Assembly (NCBI GenBank): GCA_024663395.1
Contig: JANFAH010000040.1
Coordinates: forward strand, 1-64,000
Length of the DNA stretch: 64,000 bases
Direction: 5' to 3'
DNA from: Pisolithus tinctorius
Taxonomy: Eukaryota > Basidiomycota > Agaricomycetes > Boletales > Pisolithaceae
This document shows, in pieces, positions 11,201 through 20,660 of this stretch; position 1 is the stretch's first letter; each line of letters begins with the position of its first letter. The translations under genes were made by a program, and so were the position numbers. A model generated the notes under the pieces. That model searched no databases. It was not told the origin of the DNA and worked only from the letters and a program-made list of their open reading frames with translations.

Positions 11201-14200
11201 GTGGGTGAGTGATTTGATGGCATGTTGAGCTGGATGTCTGCTCAATGGCTTCACTTGCACTCTTGATGTTGGTGGAATGACAGGAGGTGAGTGATTTGAT
11301 GGCATGTTTAGCTGGATGTCTGCTCAATGGCCTCACTTGCACTCTTGATGTTGGTGGCATGACAGGCTGTGAGTGATTTGATGGCACATTTAGCTGGATG
11401 TCTGCTCAATGGCCTCACTTGCACTCTTGATGTTGGTGGCATGACAGCGTGTGAGTGATTTGATGGCATGTTTAGCTGGATGTCTGCTCAATGGCCTCAC
11501 TTGCACTCTTGATGTTGGTGGCATGACAGCGTGTGAGTGATTTGATGGCATGTTTAGCTGGATGTCTGCTCAATGGCTTCACTTGCACTCTTGATGTTGG
11601 TGGCATGACAGACTGTGAGTGATTTGATGGCATGTTTAGTTGGATGTCTGCTCAATGGCCTCACTTGCACTCTTGATGTTGGTGGCATGACAGCGTGTGA
11701 GTGATTTGATGGCATGTTTAGCTGGATGTCTGCTCAATGGCCTCACTTGCACTCTTGATGTTGGTGGCATGACAGGATGTGAGTGATTTGATGGCATGTT
11801 TAGCTGGATGTCTGCTCAATGGCTTCACTTGCACTCTTGATGTTGGTGGCATGACAGTATGTGAGTGATTTCCTGGCATGTTTAGCTGGATGTCTGCTCA
11901 ATGGCCTCACTTGCACTCTTGATGTTGGTGGCATGACAGGATGTGAGTGATTTGATGGCATGTTTAGCTGGATGTCTGCTCAATGGCCTCACTTGTGCTC
12001 TTGATGTTGGTGGCATGACAGGCTGTGAGTGATTTGATGGCATGTTTAGCTGGATGTCTGCTCAATGGCCTCACTTGCACTCTTGATGTTGGTGGCATGA
12101 CAGGCTGTGAGTGATTTGATGGCATGTTGAGCTGGATGTCTGCTCAATGGTCTCACTTGCACTCTTGATGTTGGTGGCATGACAGTGGGTGAGTGATTTC
12201 CTGGCATGTTTAGCTGGATGTCTGCTCAATGGCCTCACTTGCACTCTTGATGTTGGTGGCATGACAGGATGTGAGTGATTTGATGGCATGTTTAGCTGGA
12301 TGTCTGCTCAATGGCTTCACTTGAACTCTTGATGTTGGTGGCATAACAGGCTGTGAGTGATTTGATGGCATGTTTAGCTGGATGTCTGCTCAATGGCCTC
12401 ACTTGCACTCTTGATGTTGGTGGCATGACAGGTTGTGAGTGATTTGATGGCATGTTTAGCTGGATGTCTGCTCAATGGCCTCACTTGCACTCTTGATGTT
12501 GGTGGCATGACAGGCTGTGAGTGATTTGATGACATGTCTAGTTGGATGTCTGCTCAATGGCCTCACTTGTGCTCTTGATGTTGGTGGCATGACAGACTGT
12601 GAGTGATTTGATGGCATGTTTAGCTGGATGTCTGCTCAATGGCTTCACTTGCACTCTTGATGTTGGTGGAATGACAGGAGGTGAGTGATTTGATGGCATG
12701 TTTAGCTGGATGTCTGCTCAATGGCCTCACTTTCACTCTTGATGTTGGTGGCATGACAGGATGTGAGTGATTTGATGGCATGTTCAGCTGGATGTCTGCT
12801 CAATGGCCTCACTTTCACTCTTGATGTTGGTGGCATGACAGGCTGTGAGTGATTTGATGGCATGTTTAGCTGGATGTCTGCTCAATGGCCTCACTTGCAC
12901 TCTTGATGTTGGTGGCATGACAGACTGTGAGTGATTTGATGGCATGTTTAGCTGGATGTCTGCTCAATGACCTCACTTGCACTCTTGATGTTGGTGGCAT
13001 GACAGGCTGTGAGTGATTTGATGGCATGTTTAGTTGGATGTCTGCTCAATGGCCTCACTTGTGCTCTTGATGTTGGTGGCATCACAGTTTGTGAGTGATT
13101 TGATGGCATGTTTAGTTGGATGTCTGCTCAATGGCTTCACTTGCACTCTTGATGTTGGTGGCATGACAGGCTGTGAGTGATTTGATGGCATGTTCAGCTG
13201 GATGTCTGCTCAATGGCCTCACTTGCACTCTTGATGTTGGTGGCATGACAGGATGTGAGTGATTTGATGGCATGTTTAGCTGGATGTCTGCTCAATGGCC
13301 TCACTTTCACTCTTGATGTTGGTGGCATGACAGCATGTGAGTGATTTGATGGCATGTTTAGTTGGATGTCTGCTCAATGGCCTCACTTGCACTCTTGATG
13401 TTGGTGGCATGACAGCATGTGAGTGATTTGATGGCATGTTTAGCTGGATGTCTGCTCAATGGCCTCATTTGCACTCTTGATGTTGGTGGCATGACAGGAT
13501 GTGAGTGATTTGATGGCATGTTTAGCTGGATGTCTGCTCAGTGCAATACTTGGCACTGTTCATGATGATGGTATGGCAGAATGTATGTGAATTTAATCCA
13601 GTGTTAGATCTTTCCTGATTCCCTTGACTTCCATACTTTGGGGTCCACTTGACTTGTAGCTTGTCAGTGTTTCTACTCTGTTACCCCTGATATTTGCTAC
13701 ATTTTATGGACTCCCTCAACCACCTTTTATGGCAGAATGTGAGTGGTTGCATGCTTTTTCACATGCACATACTGATCATGATTGTGTGGTGGTGCCCTTG
13801 GTGTGACCTCTTCCATGGCAGGAGGTGTGTAACCTATAGCAGCCACAACTGGCTACATTTCTCATCCATGTATACTTTGACCATATTTGTCACACATGTG
13901 CCATTAAAACTCTTAGCTTGTAAGCATTGGCCTAATACCCCTTTTTGTCTTAGGCAAACATATAGAATAACAGCCTAAATTTGAAGTCAATACTGCTGTC
14001 CAAATGCCAGCTCTGCCCAAACATGTCACTTTGTTGGGGAGGTTCCCAAGTCTCCAGTCAATGGCTGAACATGCCATTGGTAAGTGTTTCCCAATACCTA
14101 CACAAGATATACTCACTGCTCTAGGATGCTTGCTTGTTGCTGAGCATTCTTACTTTTTAATGCAGCAAGGGCAACATCTTTGGCAGGCAGTTTTGTCATT

Positions 14201-14414
14201 GAGTGTGGAGGAATACAACAGGTTCAACATACAAGCTGCCATTTCAAATGCTGTCAAGGCAGCTTTTCATGACCATAAGGGTGATATGGATGGTTTATGT
14301 TGTGCTATTATCAAGATCATCACTGAGCATCGCATGTGTAGGTGGAGATTTTCACTATTTATGGAGTTACCATTCTGAGATGTTTTCAGCAAACAAGCTG
14401 TTGAAGGCCAATAA
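8251..14414 (+). CDS. AIG1-like P-loop GTPase with about 48 three-nucleotide microexons encoding a hydrophobic segment
   Basis: Exons: 8251-8365, 8419-8469, 8521-8702, 8757-8789, 8843-9015, 9064-9146, 9196-9399, 9454-9592 and 9638-9814; then 48 exons of 3 nt from 9890-9892 to 13822-13824; then 13974-14079, 14166-14335 and 14390-14414 (TAA). Every intron is GT...AG, phases agree throughout, and the total is 1602 nt, i.e. 533 residues. The G domain shows P-loop GRANAGKTT, G3 DSCG and G4 TKVD, followed by NEEGLQRLLISTQQSSIALC and DLLKWFPN, typical of the fungal branch of AIG1/GIMAP-like GTPases (role unknown; animal and plant relatives act in immunity). Each microexon gives the third base of one codon and the first two of the next. 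The 48 resulting codons are Ile, Leu, Met, Val, Phe or Gly, except two Arg, so this is a predicted membrane segment or pair of segments. A soluble tail follows (SLSVEEYNRFNIQAAISNAV). CpG density falls sharply after about 9.0 kb. Alternative: a single 4.16-kb intron (9815-13973) would also keep the frame. Confidence 0.8.
9893..13579 (+). repeat. Tandem array of 82-bp units: 79-nt intron plus 3-nt exon
   Basis: Each unit runs GTGAGT...CTCAC (candidate branch site, about 30 nt before the end)...GGCATGACAG, 79 nt, followed by a variable triplet and the next GTGAGT. From the triplet at 9972 to the triplet at 13498 the period is exactly 82 bp over 43 steps, with no indel. Triplets seen are GCT, GAT, TGG, CAT, ACT, CGT, GTT, GAG, TAT and TTT. 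The other 79 positions are almost invariant. A higher-order period of six units is marked by 'GGAATGACAG', 'GGCACATTTAG' and 'GGCTTCAC' variants. Flanking units (9815-9889, 13583-13735, 13739-13821, 13825-13973) differ in length or have diverged strongly in sequence. The array lies on the coding strand of the GTPase gene between two good exons. Confidence 0.95.
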
Positions 14415-14989
14415 AGTTTGAATATGGTCAAAACATTAAGAGTAGCATGTCCAGGTATGGGACTATATCTTATCATTAATTTGTAAGGCATGCTCAATAT
14501 TCAATTTGCACTGCAACATACCTGACATTAGTGTGATGTTAGTGCTTGTCACACATAAATCCATATCTCTACTGTTTCTTCACTGATTTGAATGATTGAA
14601 GTTTGAAACATTGTGTTTACTTGTATACATTGATGTGATGTAAAAATATGGAATCCCACCAGAGAATGTGTCTGAACCAATGGTAAATACTCCTACATGT
14701 AAGTACCCATGGCCATGGCTATGCTTATGTACAGGTTTCATAAGGTGTACCTTTGCATTTGTTCCAGTCATGCTCATTGCTTGCAACAATGCTTCCACCA
14801 TCAAGTGCACTCAATCCAATGGCTTTCAACCCTGCTGCAAGATATTCATGTCATAGTGTTATAGCTTTTGGGGTTGTCATGTGTTTGGAGACCAATTCAT
14901 CTGAGCCAGTCCAATCCCTAGGTGAGTCTGGACCGGAGTTGGCAACCCTGGTGCCCATCACTGCTTAGCAGCTGCAACCCAGTACTCCC
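14415..14989. other. 3' flank of the GTPase gene, nothing recognised
   Basis: CpG-poor DNA follows the TAA at 14412-14414. Open frames on both strands are short and have no recognisable motif. Confidence 0.5.
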
Positions 14990-15790
14990 CATTTCTGTTT
15001 CAAAGTCAGTTGTCATGATGAGAGTGTAATAAATGCCCTTCTGGATCTGAGGCCAAGCACAGTTATTCTCCAGTACAAAAATGTGTTATTCACATGATGG
15101 GACTGATCCAGACATAAGTCCATCCAAATATGGGTACAAAAAAACAGTTGAGTCGATGGAGACAGACTTACCAACCTGATGTCCTATGCCATTGTCAGTG
15201 CCAATGGCTCCTCGAGATGATCAGGATGCATAAACAGCAAAGGGCCACTTGGAAACATCGCTTCTAAGTAGCTTCAGACAAGAGCATGTAAGCCAGGAAA
15301 GCCAAGCTGTGATGGGGAGGTTGTGTGAAGGATCAAAGTGACATGATTGGAGACTTCAATGATAGATGGCTATGAGGTGGAAGAGGGGAAGAATTCAATC
15401 ATCAATACAACACCTGATATTGAGTCATGGTTATTGCAATGTAGACATGGCAAAATGCTCATGTATCATGGTATAGATATTCCAGTAATGACATGAATTC
15501 TTCCACCCATACACCAAGTTCAGGTGGGACTGTCACCTTTGATATTTGTGAGTTATCTGACTTGACTGACTCCTCTTCATCTGTACCTGGGCCTTTGTGC
15601 GTGTGGCCCAAGTATGTCAAGTGTTGAGTGAGCAGGCTCAAATGTAGTTTGAATACAACTGTGTCTTCCTCCAGGTCATGATTGCTGGGTGTCCAATGGA
15701 TAGTGACCATGATGGACCCATCACTGAACCAGTATGTGGTGTGCTGGTCACCTTGGATTGCTATTCCATTAGATAATGGCATACCCTTCA
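14990..15790 (-). pseudogene. Second, CpG-depleted copy of the BTB gene
   Basis: This is a paralogue of the BTB gene at 6.7-8.05 kb, colinear with its 7.26-8.05 kb part. It retains WFSDGSIMVTIHW, VFKLHLSLL, KVTVPPELGVWVEEF and MSLLEYLYHD. It lacks the C-terminal exons and has lost the downstream reading frame. Nearly every CpG of the CpG-rich copy is TpG or CpA here: of roughly 22 CpG sites in 7261-7525, about three survive. It keeps TGG where the left copy has TAG, so the two copies decayed independently. Confidence 0.8.
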
Positions 15791-17223
15791 ATGTCCAAGA
15801 TGGTCAGATAATGATGCAAACCAACAAAGCCAGATCAGTTTATGATTATGCAAGGGAAGTCTGTACTATGTAGCAGAATGCCAGCCAGTGATCAATACAG
15901 TACTTTGCTGAGTCTCTGCAGGGAATTCAACAGTACATCCCCCTGCTTGACAACTTGCTCGTACTGTGCTGTCTTGATCAACAGTCTGGTTATCTCCATG
16001 ATCCCATGCACTTTATTGATTGTGCAATGCAACTGCCCATTTGTGATGAACCACAAAAGTTCCCTATGCCATTCCCTTCAGTACATCCTACCAAAAAAAG
16101 AAGACCTTTCTGTTAACATAGTCAACAGTCACACCAAATGCACCACTGAGACTCTCTAGTGTGATGCTCTGATATGATTCCAATAATTGTGCATAGGTGA
16201 GGATATGCATTTTGCACACATAGTACCATGTATGAGGAGACAAAAGTCAGGAAGGGAGTAAATATGTTTGTTCAAGTGTGGCTGCATCATAGTGGACAGG
16301 GTAATGAATGAACAAAAGAGGTTGATGTCAGTCCATACCACATGGATTCATCAATGCACATGGTGGTGAGAGTGTACCTAGTGTGACAAAGAACTTTGCA
16401 TAATGACAGGCATAGAGATTTCACAGGAGATCTTCCAGGACAGGCAGTTCTGGAAGAACCGAGATGGCTTCAGGAGAGGCAATGAGCTGGGTGGAAGCAG
16501 CAATGATGAGTGACATGAACTTTAAACCACACCACAAAGTGGACAGACAGTCATACCTTTTTCTTCAAGTCTACCCTTGGAAGGGTGGGCATATTGCTGA
16601 TGATGGCAAGTGCAATGAAGTCATTATAGGAGATGGGTTCTGTAGCAGTGAATGTGGATGGAGCCACTTCAGTCAACCCCCCTTGGAGACCTATTAGGTC
16701 TGGAGATTTTGATATATGTTATGTTTCACCCCTATTTTCCTCCCTTTTGGCATATGTTTACCTTGTGTTTGGTCTGTTGGACTACTTTTCCTTTTCAAGC
16801 TGTCTTCTCTCTGATCCAATGGCTCCTTATTTCCACCACTAGTGTTACTTTCTTGTTACATGCTTAGGACATGTGTTGCTATTGTTCAACCAATAGCATA
16901 GTTACCTCATTACATGTGGATGCCTCATGGTCTGTCTCCTTTGTAGTATTTAGACTGTTGGCTCAAGTCCTGGAACTCCAGACTTGAGCTGCTCAATCAT
17001 ATGCAGCATTCTCTCAGAACTTTGCCCTCAGTGTCCCTAACCCAGACCACTCTTACTGGCATTGCCAAAACCCTTCATCGTTTATGAAGGTTACTGTAGC
17101 TGTTGCTCAGTAGAAACCTTAGACTGCATTTGAGCTCTCCCTACATCTTGACTTTGGTGGAGTGTAACAAAAGCTCAAGTCTACCAGCCTTTGGCCAAAT
17201 TGGTCACTGTTTAGTGCACCACC
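15791..17223. other. CpG-poor repeat-derived DNA, no gene recognised
   Basis: Low-CpG sequence has short open frames on both strands (for example 16464-16697 plus) that match nothing I can name. It may include further decayed gene copies. Confidence 0.4.
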
Positions 17224-17902
17224 ATGAACCCCCAAAACAATCGACATTGGGCACCATTGTGACCCACTTGTGAAGAATCGTCATCTGACGAAGAACAGGA
17301 GAGCACTGTCACTGACACCTCCTCCAATGAACCCAAACAACTGGATAGAGGATTCACCTCAGGTATCCTCTCGAACCTTTTCAACCAGTCTCTCGCCACA
17401 CTTGGTACTCCCATCCCACCAGTACCCACTGTCACCCTTCATACACTCCTGCCCCCATCCCAGAATACAATGTCTGGTTCATCATCAAAGGCTACAGTCG
17501 GCAATGCCACCATTAAAGCCACAGAATTGAAGATCAGTGCTCCATCTGACTTTGATGGAGACCAGAAGAATGCTATGAGTTGGCTGTACTCTGTACAGAC
17601 CTATCTCTTAGTAAATGAAGAAATTTACGACACTGACACTAAGAAAGTTGTCTACACCCTGTTGTATATGAAGAAAGGTGTTGCTCACTCTTGGGCAGCT
17701 ACCTTCCAGAAAACATTGCTGGAAAAGACACCCCCAAGTTTCAGCTCCTTTGCTGACTTCACAAAAGACTTCAAGAATTCTTTCACTTCCTCTGACACTG
17801 CCAGTACTGCTATTACCAAGTTGTGTACCATGAAACAGAAAGACTCAGTGGAACAATATATCACCGATTTTTGAACTGCTGCCACCAACTCTACCATCAT
17901 GG
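17224..17902 (+). pseudogene. Ty3/Gypsy-type gag remnant
   Basis: One frame runs from ATG 17224 to the LTR boundary. It holds an acidic/Ser-rich N-terminus and a retrotransposon-gag core (APSDFDGDQKNAMSWLYSVQ, VVYTLLYMKKGVAHSWAATF, SFADFTKDFKNSFTSSDT, MKQKDSVEQYITDF). It is interrupted by TGA at about 17260 and TGA at 17872, both readily explained as CGA to TGA at a CpG. It ends abruptly at the LTR at 17903: capsid C-terminus, zinc knuckle and pol are all missing. This is an internally deleted element. Confidence 0.75.
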
Positions 17903-19740
17903 TGTCACACACCAAAGGTGTTGTGGACATGGTTACAGCTGACTCTGCCTAACTTGTTGATGAGTTGCGCACAATGCCCAAGCATGCAGATGAAGACTAA
18001 AGGCCTCATGCGTAGAAAGACTGTTGGATGTTAACAGTCATCCTTCACACAAGAACGAGTCATCAGTGGTAAAGAGAAAAGAGGAAGCGAGTTAAGCACA
18101 TGTTAAAGGTTTTTAGTGCCCGTGTACGGCATTCCAGTTTTCGTCGTATCTCCACCATTTCCAAAGATATCGACTCTGTTCCCACACTCGCTTAAAGTGC
18201 TCAGCCCCACGATTCTTCCTTCCAAATTTGGAGAGGATCCTCACACCCTGCATGTTTCTACAGCACTCCATCCATCAGATGCTCATTTTGCTAGGTCCAT
18301 CAGTCATGGCCACCTCTTCGTCGATCATCTCGCTTGTCTCATTTGCCAGAGACAGTGGCTACGTATATCTGCCAGGCATTCCCACCAGCTTCCATCCTGA
18401 AGCCCCCTGGTTCATCCCGTCATTGTCAGCCCCATCTCATCCCATGCAGCTTGGTCAGCGTGTTCTCCTTGTCAGTATGACTTCCAGAAGGACATTCTTT
18501 GGTCGCCTCAGGTCTGTCACTCGGTTAGAAAGGTCTTATGTGGTCGTTTTGGTCTCCCCAGTTGATGAAGCATATGGATCATTCCCCCCTGCTCCCTGCA
18601 CCATCTTTATTCCAGTCTCATCTATCATTCTTCCCGCATTGTGACAGCTGCAGTATAATCTACTGTCCTCCAGCCTCCCTGATCGCATTCATGATGAGTA
18701 TGACATGCATCTTGCCTTCTTACTGCAAGATCCAGCAGAAGACATTCCCCCTTCTCCTCCTCCTCCATCAGAACCCCATTCATGAAGTTTTTGTTAACTT
18801 CACTGAGAGGATGGAAGGGTGGGAGACATGATCATGTATGCTCTCATTGCCCCACAGACCCCCAATGCCCTAGCCCCCTTTGACACCTGACTCATGCCCT
18901 TCAATTCTGGAATTAATACTTCCCTATCTGGAAACACTGTCCATCTGTCATGCTGTCTTTGGATCTAGAGATGTCTCTGCTGAGATCTAACTTGCATCGC
19001 CACCCCCTAATGTGATATCAGTGCGCTTACTCAGTTTCTGATTCTGTTTGACTCATTTTGTGATATTTTGACTATCCTTGACTTGGTTATTGCCAATACT
19101 TACCAATCTTCTTTGCTTGCTTACTTTTCATTTCTCGCTTACTCATCATGATTATTCAGTCCTTACTCATTACTTACCAAGTGTTTGTGCCTTGTTTGTC
19201 ACAAGCTGTGCTCCCCCACAGTATATAAACCCCCATGTACTTAGCTACCAAGAATCAATTCAGAAGCAGTCCAGCAGTCAGTCCAGTGCCTATCTCATTG
19301 TCGACAGTTGAGGCTCCACAAAGGGGTCTATCTGTCATCATTCGTATACTTGGTAGTTGAGGCTCATTCAGAAGAGTCTATCTGCCTCCATCATTCATCT
19401 GAAGCTTCCTCTTAGTCAACAGTCTTAGTCATCCCTCCACTCCTGTGTAACTTGTCAACGACTTGCACCAGGAGCACATTTTATCGAAGTCCATTATTCC
19501 AAGAAGTCCTTTCAACTGAACACCTTCACTCTGTTCAGCATCCCCTCCTCAGTCATCATCCATTCATCCACTCCTGTGTAACTCGTCGACAACTTGTGCT
19601 AGGAGCACCTGCCATTGAAACTCCCCCCACTTTAGGTTTCTCTGCACTCCAGGTTCCGTGGAGGCAAACCACCACTCGCTCTTATTTGTCTTTGGTGTTG
19701 GATTTGTTTGGTTTACACCAGCATTCCACACTTTGACTCA
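17903..19740 (+). mobile_element. 1.84-kb LTR, copy A of a three-copy family
   Basis: It begins TGTCACACACC and ends CTTTGACTCA, so it has TG...CA ends. It contains a promoter-like GTATATAAACCCCC at about 19220. Copies B (45571-47370) and C (51319-53121) are on the minus strand with the same ends. It directly follows the gag remnant and abuts the XPG-nuclease remnant at 19741, so the element seems to have inserted into that gene and later lost its middle and its 5' LTR. No target-site duplication is visible, as expected after deletion. A decayed open frame inside (about 18228-18780) corresponds to the intact one in copy B. Confidence 0.75.
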
Positions 19741-20660
19741 CAGTGGTGAGATTAGGCTGACAAGATGTCACACAGGTAATGGGGGGATGTCCATCATCTG
19801 ACCATGAGGTAAGAGGTGACAGATACATTGCCAGGATGGCAGGATCAGGGAACTTGAAGTGTTCCTCCTTGACGATGTGAGCAAGCTTGTGGTACCTACA
19901 TCCCAGGAAGTGCTGAGGATCTGTTCTTAGTACCTCACAGACATTATCATGCCACTTAGTGATGAATTCCATGAACTCAATGAACTGGAGTGAGACAGCA
20001 GCTTCAAGGAGGGTCCTTCCCAAGCCATAATCCACCAACCAACAGGCAACATCTGTGTCACACCAGCAGCAACCTGTCTGTAAATCGCACAGAACTGAGT
20101 AATGCATTCAGGGTACCAGATACAGTACTTACATCACTGTCTGCACTGCTCATGAGCATGATCAGAAGGAGATCACCCCATTCCAGGGCAGCACTATTTT
20201 CTATGGCTTCTGTTGAGTAGACTTCCACATCTTCATCCCCATGGATACTATTGTTTATGGCAAGTCAGACAGTCACACCAGCCATGTTTCTATGTGTGAA
20301 CAGACTCACCTGCAGAGAACACAGGTTGCACCAAACAGTAGTGCATCATTGTAAGTGGTCACCATGGCATCAATAAACCCACATGACTGAAGGCAGCTGA
20401 GCTCTGCCTCTGCCTCTCCTGGAGCCTGGTGAGTTGCATTAGCATTAAGCAAGATCCACAGTGAGCGACCTACCACATGCCAATAGAAGCCAAACACTGT
20501 CAGAAGTTCCTGAGAGTGCTGCACAAGGAGCAATGGAGGGGACCAGTGCAAGATGTCCTTTCCCCTCTTGATTTGAGGGCAGTCTGGACCATTGAAAACA
20601 ATGTAGGGGTGGAGGAGCATCCAAGAGATGGTGGAGAGGTGACAGAAGATGGTTGGCATT
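19741..20660 (-). pseudogene. XPG/Rad2-family (GEN1-like) structure-specific nuclease remnant
   Basis: Minus-strand fragments in order are YIVFNGPDCPQIKRGKD (N-region, DGP reads NGP), FGFYWHV, an intron, then APGEAEAELSCLQSCGFIDA (the XPG-I GEAEAE glutamates are kept) and TTYNDALLFGATCVL. The family's catalytic DxD reads YxD here, so one metal-binding Asp is gone. Further on, GDLLLIMLMSSADSD and LVDYGLGRTLLEAAVSLQFI...FPDPAILAMYLSPLTSW correspond to the helix-hairpin and C-terminal region. Frame changes and stops separate the pieces, and the gene is cut by LTR copy A at 19740. Family members cut flaps or Holliday junctions; this copy cannot. Confidence 0.75.

Noticed and set aside
10021..12289. 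Repeated 72-codon minus-strand open frames (MPSNHS...) across the 82-bp array
   Set aside because: They arise because three 82-bp units make a multiple of three and the repeat happens to lack stops in one antisense frame. They recur at unit spacing and have no start context or family.
9893..13579. CRISPR-like array (regular repeats with short variable spacers)
   Set aside because: Eukaryotic setting, spacers of 3 nt only, splice signals at every boundary and location inside a gene.
9812..13824. Reading the microexon triplets themselves as codons (GAT, TAT, TGG, CAT, GCT...)
   Set aside because: This needs an extra 44-nt intron (9768-9811) with a GTGAAT donor, puts the C-terminal exons out of frame at the 14079/14166 junction, and gives a mixed polar peptide. 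The phase-2 reading needs no such intron, is open to the final stop and yields a coherent hydrophobic segment.
16464..16697. C-terminal exon of the second BTB copy
   Set aside because: A short similarity (ATGATGAGTGACAT) to the left BTB gene at about 6875 is in a position not colinear with the rest of the copy, so it is most likely chance.
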